Shown piece after piece: positions 56,817 to 64,000 of a stretch of DNA of 64,000 bases (the stretch's first letter is position 1; each line of letters opens with the position of its first letter). The notes beneath the pieces were generated by a model that ran no database searches, was not told the origin of the DNA, and worked only from the letters and a program-made list of their open reading frames with translations. The position numbers and the translations under genes were made by a program. This DNA is from Novymonas esmeraldas (taxonomy: Eukaryota; Euglenozoa; Kinetoplastea; Trypanosomatida; Trypanosomatidae): positions 64,501-128,500 of the forward strand of contig JAECZO010000089.1 of assembly GCA_019188245.1 (NCBI GenBank), written 5' to 3'.

Positions 56817-58327
56817 AATCAACAAGGCAACAACAACAACAAAAAAAAAAAAAATGAGTGAAAGATGCAACCTTCGTCAGCACACGAAAGAACCAAAAAA
56901 AAAAGAGATGTCGAGAGAAAAGCACACAACGACGGCATCGAGCAAAAAAAAAAAAAAGTACACACAGGCATCAACACACACACACACACACACGTGCCGC
57001 AGTGCTCTACTGAAGTGCGTGCAGAAAGAGAGGTGGAAAGGAGGGGTTGAGGGGGTGGGAGGAGAGGGAAGAGAGTGTAACGGCTGAGTGTCTTGTCTGT
57101 CTAGTGGACATCGCGATAGGGGTAAAGGTGAGACACTTGTGTGTATTCGCCGACGGACGTTGCGGTGTGCGTGATGGTGCATACATGCCTCTTCATGTCT
57201 CCGTGTGTCTCTGTGTACGTGTGTGTGCGCAGGGTCTTTGTGTGGAGAGGGAGAGAGAGGAGGTATGTGTGTGTGTGTGTGTCTGGATCGAGGGCAAGGA
57301 AAGTAGGAGGTTCTAACGCTGTCAAAGCTCTACTCCATCCCTTCACCCCTCTTCGATCGTCCTCGTCCCCTCTACCCACATCCGCACACAGACACACATA
57401 CACACGCATGCACGCACACACAAACACACGGACCCTGACATGCTTCTATACGCACACGGGCACGTGCACCGGTATGGCACCCTGACAATAAGAAACGACA
57501 ACAGCAGCAACGCCATCTTCACACTTGTACATGGACATCACACCGCGGTTCGGACCGAGCGGAGCTGCAGCTGCGTCCAAAAAAAAAAAAAAAAACTGCT
57601 GCATCGCCGCCCGTCCGCTCGCCCTGCCCCCGCCCCCTCCCTCTCCTCCTCTTCTTCCTTTTCTTGTTCTCTCTTTCATTCCATAGACCTTCTGTGTGCT
57701 CCGTCATACTTGTTGTGTCACGCACCTGTGCGTTGGTGCACACCTCACGTCTTTTCTTTCGTAAACGAAACCAAAAATAGAAAAAAAAAAGGCACCTTTT
57801 CTTTTCTTTTCCAGCTGGCACCCACCGCATCATCACCACGACCGACGAGGCAGGCAGATGTAGAGAGGAGGAGAGGAGAGAACGACATTTGCCAAACTCG
57901 AAACTGGATCAGATGCGTCGTCGTTCCAACTCGTGCGTCTGTGTGTGTCTTCGTGTCCATCCACGTCATCGCGCACCTCCGACGCAGCCGCGTAGTCCCC
58001 TTCGTACGCGCCGTGTGACCAGGAGCTGCCCTGATGTGTATGACGAGTTCGGGGGTGGGTGGGGAGTAGTGGTGGCGTGGAGCCGTGCGACCGTGTTGGT
58101 GCGGAAAGCTAAACACACACACACACACTCACACACATGTCTACACATACACACGCATGCAAACCCTGACAACACCCTGCCATTCGCTTCCGCAGCATCG
58201 CTAGAGGCCACGGTCAACGCGTGTACAGCTGCGCGAAACGAACAAAAAAACAGCAAAAAAAAAAGGACAACGAACTTGTTTTTTTTTTTTTTGGGGGGGG
58301 GATGGCGGGGGGAGATAACGCGGCGCT

Positions 58328-58412
58328 GCACACACACACACACACACACACACGCAGACACACAGACACACAGACACACAGACACACAGACACACAGACA
58401 CACAGACACAGA
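58328..58412. repeat. CA tract followed by an 8-base (ACAGACAC)n minisatellite
   Basis: A CA run (58328-58352) passes into about seven copies of an eight-base unit ACAGACAC (58354-58412). Confidence 0.9.
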
Positions 58413-58639
58413 CAGCCGTACGCAGTAGAAAAGCAGAATGGTCAAAGAGGGAGATGAGGCGACGCTGACTCGGCCCTCGCTGAGACCTACCGTTTTCCAC
58501 CGCGCGGTCGACAGCTGCTCTTCTGCGTGCACCACTCACTCCTTCTCCGTCGCCATCGTGTACTCGTGCACTTGCATGCCTCACCTGCACGTACCGCTCA
58601 ACCCACGCGGCACATCGAGATGTATCGAGAGAATGACGC

Positions 58640-58680
58640 CACACACCACACCACACCACACCACACCACACACCACACAC
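58640..58680. repeat. Pentanucleotide (ACACC)n repeat
   Basis: About five ACACC units followed by a CA tail. Confidence 0.85.
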
Positions 58681-61447
58681 GTTCATGAATACCCCATCAC
58701 CAACCTGACGTCCAAGTAGTCAGCACACACAAAAAAAAAAGAAAATGAACTCCATCCAGGGAGACGCGAACAATACAGAAAAAAAGAGACTAAAAACGCG
58801 AAAAGAAAGAAAAAAAGAGTACCACAGAGACGACGTCCACAAGCGAGTGACACAGTCATGCGCTGGCTGAAAAAAAAAAAAAAAAACAGGATCAGGGAAA
58901 CACAAAAAACAGACAAACAAACAAAGAGACGAACACAACGAGCAAAAAACAGCAGAGAGGGACGCAAGAAAGAAACAAACAAACAAAAAAAAAGAGGACA
59001 ACTGAAAGAGGGAGAGAGAGAGAAAGCAAGAGGCGCACAAAAGAACAGAAGAGAGTCAGTAAAAGAGAGGCGAGCCCCACGGGTGCTAAAATGCAACACA
59101 CACACACACACACATACACACGCGGCGAAGCCGAGATCGAGTTTCTTTCGTCTTTGATGGCTCTCCCCTTCCAATCTTCACGCGCCTCCTTTCATCACCA
59201 CACCGTAACTGCACAAGAGAGGAGGGAAGTGATTTGGAGAGATAGCATACGAACCTCTGAAGCTCACTCGACGCCAAACGCACCAGAAGGAAAAAAAAAA
59301 ACGAACAAGAATCACAAAAAAAAAAAAAAGACCGTCACCTCACACACAAGAACAACAACAACAACAACAAAAAAAAAAAACACACACACAGAGAAAGAGA
59401 CCACGAGGGAGAGGAAGAAGAGGCAAGAGCGAAGAGTTGCGGACACGCAGAAGGAGCAGCGAAGGGCGGCAGCGACGCGAACAGGTGTCTCTGGCAGTAG
59501 TCGGTGGTAATCGTGGAGACGTTGGTCGCGGGAGAACGTGTAGCACACCGTGGCGACAGGCAGACAGGCAAAGGGAGAGTCAGAGGCGAAGGAAGAGGGG
59601 GGGGGCGAGAGTCGCGCGCCAACACCGACGCAGGCAGAGAAAAACAAAAACAAAAAAACACACACAAACAGGTGAACGAGACAGGAGAGAGAGGGGGTTG
59701 GTTAAACAGAAAAAAAAAAGGCGGAATCACAACGGGAGAGAGAGAGGGAAGTTCGTGCAAAAAAACAGAAAAAACAAAACAAACAAACAAACAAACAACA
59801 AAAAAAAGAACAGCCGAAGGAAGGGAACAAAAGCGAAGAAAAAAAAAACAGACGGAGAAAAGAGGACAGAGGACAGAGAGAGAGAGAGGAAGGGAGGTAG
59901 TAACTGGACGGTTCATGGTCTGGTTTACATCACCACACACACACACACACACAAACACACAAACACACACTCACACACACAGTCACATAGACACAGATAT
60001 GCGCGCTTGCACAGCGGGAGAGATACACAAACGCCGCATTTATGACCACGCTCTCGTTCCTTCCAACGATTTCATAGGACCCAAGAAGGGCGAGAGAGAA
60101 GGAGGGACGGAGAGTGGGAAGAGGAAGGGGGGGGGCAGGCGGGAGCAGAAGAGCGGAGCGGCACGATGCAAATGTGATGGTGATCTAGTTTACAAAGAAC
60201 GTAGAAAAAAAAAGAAGAAAAAAAAAAGAGCGGCTGACGAGACAACAACAACCACAACAGCGAAACAAAACGTGTATCAGAGACCACAAACACGAAGACG
60301 CACACGTGCTTAAAAAAAAAAAAAAAACAGAGAGAGAGAGAGAAGGACGTGCTTGTGTGCGTGAAACTCTCGGTGTGAAGCAGTGGCCGAAGCGGTCCGT
60401 GCGTGGTGCTGTAGGCGAGTCCACAACGTAGCGCAGAAAAAAAAAAAGCGACAAGAGCAACACCAGCGAAAAGACAGTAAACAAACAAACAAAAAAAAAA
60501 AACACCATCAACAACAACAACAAAAACGAAAAAAAACAAAGCCACTGAAGAGTGGGAACAGAAAGAAAAAAAAGAGAGAAAAAAAGAAAATAAGTTAGGA
60601 ACACAGGTGGCAGTGGTGCGCCTCCCAAAAAAAAAAAAAAAAAACACACTCTTCTCTTCTCCTGTGTGCCGAGAGCAGTTTGCACGCAGATCCTGTGCGC
60701 CGTGCTGCACATCCGTTCTCGTTGACCCCTCCCCCTCCCTCCTCTCTCTCTCTCCGTCCTTGTGTGTGTGTATGTGTGCTTCTCGAGTAAGAGCGCTCCG
60801 CAGTACCACACAACAGCGAAGGACGAAGACACCCACCCCTCCACAGCGCACGTCACGTCAGGCGGTGCCGGTACGCGAGAGAGGAAAGGGAGGACGGCGA
60901 GAAGGAGGAGGACCTCATGGAGGTAAGACCCCCCTCGTCGCACACACACACACACACAAGCAGCACCTACAGTCCCACCGGCTGTGCGGTTCATCCATAA
61001 ATACATCGGTTTTTTAAAAAAAGGATCAGGAAAGGCATGCGACGTGTGCGGCACAGGAAGAGCGGAGACTGGGAGACACAGTGGGAGAGACGCGGTGAGG
61101 TAGACGGTGCTCTCCAGCAGAGCCAGCCACACACCCCTCCCCTTTGCACACTACCACTGCCTCCCAAGGCGCTCGGGGAGAGAGAGGAGGGGAGAGGGGG
61201 AGTCGGCAGGGACCTCACGAAGGACGAGCTCATGAGTGAGTGCAACAGCGTGCGTCGGCGCGTGCGTGTGTGTCTCTGTGCGCACACGAACTCCTCCTCC
61301 ACCACCTTTTCCACATGCACGCCTGAGAAGACAAGATGGGGAAGGGGGGCTGAACCGACGTGCGCCTGCTGAGCGAGAGAGAGAGAGAGGGCGGCTATGG
61401 TTGGCACCGCGCCTGTGATAGGGTTGCGCAGTCACCGATGACCTCGC

Positions 61448-63955
61448 TCAGCGCCGGTGGTGGTTCATGCGGCCCTCGTGATGGTGGTGGTTGTTCATGT
61501 TGCCACCGGCCATTTCACCAGCCTCATCGCCGGGGGCGAGCACGAGCTTGCGGCGCGAGAGGCGCTGCACAATGGGACGACCGTAGGTGTAGGTGCGGAT
61601 GGGGAGGATGTACTTCTCGATGTTGTCGACGAGCTTCACGAACTGGTCCACCTCGGAGGCGTCCAGGACACGCTGCACCACGTAGTTGGCGTACTGGTCG
61701 CTCATCATGAGGCAGAGCATGCTGGGTTGCCCAAGTCCGACGGTGAAGGCCTCCTCAATGATGCCCATCGCCGCGTCCTTCGCCTCGCGGTTCTTCTCCT
61801 TCACCTCCTTGACGGTGCCATCGGCGTTGTTGCGCGCCGGCGGCCACGTGCCCTCCTCGGCGTTCACCATCGCCGCCGTCTTGGTTGCCGATCGCTTGAA
61901 GGCGACCACCTCTACATGGTCGGCCTTGGTGGGGAACTCGGCGCACATCATCTCCACAATCGCCATGCGGTTCACCGGGCGCGAGCGAGCGTACAGCTTC
62001 TCCATCACATTGGAGGCGAACTTCTGCTTGCTGAGGTAGAAGAACTTGGGCTTGAGCGCCGCGTAGACGCGCTCGATCTTGCTCTCATCCTTCACGTGCT
62101 GCAGGACGTGCTGGATGACGTAGTTGCCGTACTGGTCCTTCGCCAGAACGTCGACAGCCTTCAGTAGCTCTGCGAAGATGGTGTCCTCCTGCTCTGGGCA
62201 GTGCTGCATGATGCACTGGATGACGCGGCAGCCGTACGCGTGCGTCGCCAGCTCCATCACGCGACCTGCAAAGGCAGAGATGATGAAGCCACACTGGTGC
62301 GGGATCACCTCCACGCACTTCTGGATGACGTGGTTGCCGTTCTGGTCCTGGATGCACTTCGCCACGTTGTCTTTGAGCTCGGCGAGGATGATGTCGAGGC
62401 CCGCGGGCGGCATCACCTCGATGCACTTCTGGATGACGCGGCACCCGTAGGTCTGCATCGTGAGCTCCACCACATGACCGCACATCCGCTCCGCCGCGAA
62501 CGTCAGCTGTGGGGTGTTGCCCTTGTCCAGCAGTTTCTGCAGAACGTAGTTGCCGAAGATGTCCGTCACTAGCTCCAGGGGAGACTCGAAGATTTCGTGG
62601 AAGAGGCTGTCGAGGGACTCGGAGCTGGCTGTGTCGACGGCGCTCTGGATGTAGCGGCTGCCCTCCTGATCCTTGGCGAACTCCACCGCGTACCCCTTCA
62701 GGTCCTCCAGGCACCACTGCGCCGTCTTCTGCTCCGCCACGTCGTGGCGGAACATGCGGAGCTTCTCCGACCCAACGAAGCGGTGCCCGTTCGGCCCGTT
62801 GCCGCCGTCGACGCCGCCCATCCCGCCACGCCCGCCACGGTAGCCGCCACGGCCGACACGGCCGCCGCCGCCGCCCACGCCGCCACCGCCGGCATTGTTG
62901 TTGTTGTTGTTGTACCGGCGATTGCCGCCGCGACCCATGCCGCGGCCCTGGAATCCGCCACCCATCTCGGGTTGGCTGTAGAGCATCGCCGGATCCACCT
63001 CCCCCATGCCCTCCACAAGCTGGTACGTGTTGCCGTGCGCGGCGCCGAGTCCGTTGCTGCTGCTGCCCTGGTTCGCATCGTAGTAGTTGGCGCCGCCCTC
63101 GACCCCGGCGGTGTCGTACAGCCCGAAGGCGTTCATCGGCTCCTGCGTGTAGTACTGCTGCGAGGCGATGCTCTTGGCTGTCGCGGCGCCGGCGCCGCGG
63201 CCGTACGTGGCGCCACCGGGCATCTCGCCTTCGAAGTTGACGCGGTTGCTGGAGGCCGGCACAGGGAGGCGGCCGTGTGCGTAGGCGCGAAGGGTGCTTG
63301 GGGTGGCCATGGCAAGCGGCGTTGGCGCGTAGGCGGCGAAGAACTGCGTGCCGGGGCTCATCATGTTGCTCTCTGTGATGAGGCTGGGACCGTATGGGTT
63401 GATGGCCTGCGCCTCCTGTGTCTCGCGGAGGTCCTTGGCATCGAGGGCCAGGCTCTTGCCACCGATCTTGCGGCCCATGCCGCCGCCGCCGCCGCCGCCA
63501 GGACCCGCGCGAACCACCGTGGTCGCCGGCATGGCGCTCACGTCTTCCCACGGCGTCTCCATGTTGCTGAACGCCTCCTGCACCTCCAAGGAGGGCATCG
63601 GTGGCGGCGCGCGTGGGTCGCGGGGGTGCTTGCTGTGGTACCAGTAGTAGTACTCCTGCGAGCGGCGCATCTCATCAGTGGGGTCGCGGTTGCTGTTGAT
63701 GAACAGCTCAAAGTCCATCGGCGTGAAGCGCGAGGACGGAGGGGGGTAGAAGGCAGTGGGCTGCGGGGTGTGCTGGCGTGCCGCCGCGACGGCGCTATAG
63801 GCGCCGGAGGCAGCAGCGACGCTCGCGCCGTCGTAGCCGCCGGCTCCACCGTGACCACCAAGCTGATGGGTACTGCCGACGCCGGCGCCGCCGCGAGTGA
63901 AGCGTTGCGCGCCAGGGGCGCCATGGTGGTCGTTCCAGCTCTGCTCCGAGTACAT
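61448..63955 (-). CDS. PUF: Pumilio/PUF-family RNA-binding protein
   Basis: An 835-residue protein from the ATG at 63955. The N-terminal half is Gly/Asn/Tyr-rich and low in complexity, with an RGG-like segment ([10 protein letters not shown]) near residues 340-380. The C-terminal half (about 420-790) is a PUF domain of eight repeats. Their RNA-contact triplets read SRYIQ, NYVLQ, CRVIQ, NHVIQ, CRVIQ, NYVIQ, SNVME, NYVVQ, the same set as human Pumilio. A charged insert sits between repeats 7 and 8. PUF proteins bind mRNA 3' UTRs to repress, destabilise or stabilise them, which matters here because kinetoplastid gene control is largely post-transcriptional. The tail ends in a His/Asn-rich run. 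Which of the many kinetoplastid PUF proteins it is was not determined. Confidence 0.95.
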   Translation of the reverse strand: MYSEQSWNDHHGAPGAQRFTRGGAGVGSTHQLGGHGGAGGYDGASVAAASGAYSAVAAARQHTPQPTAFYPPPSSRFTPMDFELFINSNRDPTDEMRRSQEYYYWYHSKHPRDPRAPPPMPSLEVQEAFSNMETPWEDVSAMPATTVVRAGPGGGGGGGMGRKIGGKSLALDAKDLRETQEAQAINPYGPSLITESNMMSPGTQFFAAYAPTPLAMATPSTLRAYAHGRLPVPASSNRVNFEGEMPGGATYGRGAGAATAKSIASQQYYTQEPMNAFGLYDTAGVEGGANYYDANQGSSSNGLGAAHGNTYQLVEGMGEVDPAMLYSQPEMGGGFQGRGMGRGGNRRYNNNNNNAGGGGVGGGGGRVGRGGYRGGRGGMGGVDGGNGPNGHRFVGSEKLRMFRHDVAEQKTAQWCLEDLKGYAVEFAKDQEGSRYIQSAVDTASSESLDSLFHEIFESPLELVTDIFGNYVLQKLLDKGNTPQLTFAAERMCGHVVELTMQTYGCRVIQKCIEVMPPAGLDIILAELKDNVAKCIQDQNGNHVIQKCVEVIPHQCGFIISAFAGRVMELATHAYGCRVIQCIMQHCPEQEDTIFAELLKAVDVLAKDQYGNYVIQHVLQHVKDESKIERVYAALKPKFFYLSKQKFASNVMEKLYARSRPVNRMAIVEMMCAEFPTKADHVEVVAFKRSATKTAAMVNAEEGTWPPARNNADGTVKEVKEKNREAKDAAMGIIEEAFTVGLGQPSMLCLMMSDQYANYVVQRVLDASEVDQFVKLVDNIEKYILPIRTYTYGRPIVQRLSRRKLVLAPGDEAGEMAGGNMNNHHHHEGRMNHHRR

Positions 63956-64000
63956 CTTGCGTGTTGCTGGTGCAGGGTGGGTCTGGTGTCCTGCAGGACG

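Larger units (their letters stand above)
54743..61447. other. 6.7 kb gene-poor region downstream of the PUF gene
   Basis: No frame here has protein-like composition: all are built from poly-Lys/Phe, Thr-His, Cys-Val and Ser-Leu runs that come from homopolymer and dinucleotide tracts. The plus strand is A-rich, with many runs of 10-18 A, especially 58700-60700. The transcribed strand is therefore T-rich, with many pyrimidine-AG sites. It holds compound minisatellites at 56765-56816, 58354-58412 and 58640-58680. It may be an unusually long PUF 3' UTR plus the next leader, a site of non-coding RNAs, or the remains of lost genes; I cannot tell which. Confidence 0.6.

Noticed and set aside
55402-60851. 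Several ORFs of 100-270 codons in the gene-poor block.
   Set aside because: All consist of Cys-Val, Thr-His, Phe, Lys or Ser-Leu runs read from microsatellites and homopolymers.
54743-61447. Possibility of retroposons or other mobile elements in the long spacer.
   Set aside because: I saw no reverse-transcriptase, transposase or terminal-repeat signature; short degenerate retroposons cannot be excluded by eye, so none is annotated.

Overview
The window reads as nuclear chromosomal DNA of a trypanosomatid, most likely Leishmaniinae (Leishmania, Crithidia, Leptomonas or a close relative). The grounds are long intron-free GC-rich genes, all 25 recognisable protein genes on the minus strand as in a polycistronic unit, 0.3-1.2 kb spacers full of CA/GT microsatellites and polypyrimidine-AG trans-splice acceptors, and kinetoplastid-type gene content. 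Transcription of the protein genes runs from high to low coordinates. Genes were identified by reading motifs and by comparison with remembered family sequences; no database search was run.

Right to left, in transcription order: a Pumilio/PUF RNA-binding protein (63955-61448); a 6.7 kb stretch with no credible gene; a small mitochondrial-type membrane protein; a 1440-residue acidic protein; the axonemal inner-arm dynein light chain p28; an 853-residue membrane protein with a degenerate PLP-transferase-like core; a BCS1-like AAA ATPase; a PPR protein; an F-box protein with a ubiquitin-interacting motif; then a cluster of two related WD40/coiled-coil/proline-rich proteins and one proline-rich protein (34586-26964).

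Continuing leftwards: a DDAH-fold protein lacking the catalytic cysteine; a 937-residue disordered protein; a one-span mitochondrial-type protein; a thioredoxin-like protein; an MFSD6-like transporter; a 118-residue hypothetical protein; D-beta-hydroxybutyrate dehydrogenase; the spliceosomal protein CWC15; a type II membrane glycosyltransferase; and a 269-residue protein with a PP1-docking motif. A tRNA-Lys(CUU) gene at 7767-7839 is the only plus-strand gene. Beyond it lie a kynurenine aminotransferase-like enzyme, a syntaxin-16-like Qa-SNARE, NIP7, ISD11 and the N-terminal part of a gene that runs off the left edge.

The genes do not form one pathway, as is normal for kinetoplastid polycistrons, but mitochondrial functions recur (ISD11, BCS1-like, PPR, HBDH and two small membrane proteins). 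The most unusual items are the syntaxin-16 homologue with histidine at the zero layer and a C-terminal CILL prenylation-type box in place of a membrane anchor; the WD40/proline-rich trio with a shared C-terminal RRY(F/Y)GA signature; and two proteins with enzyme folds but no catalytic residue (DDAH-like and DegT-like). The 6.7 kb gene-free block behind the PUF gene also stands out.
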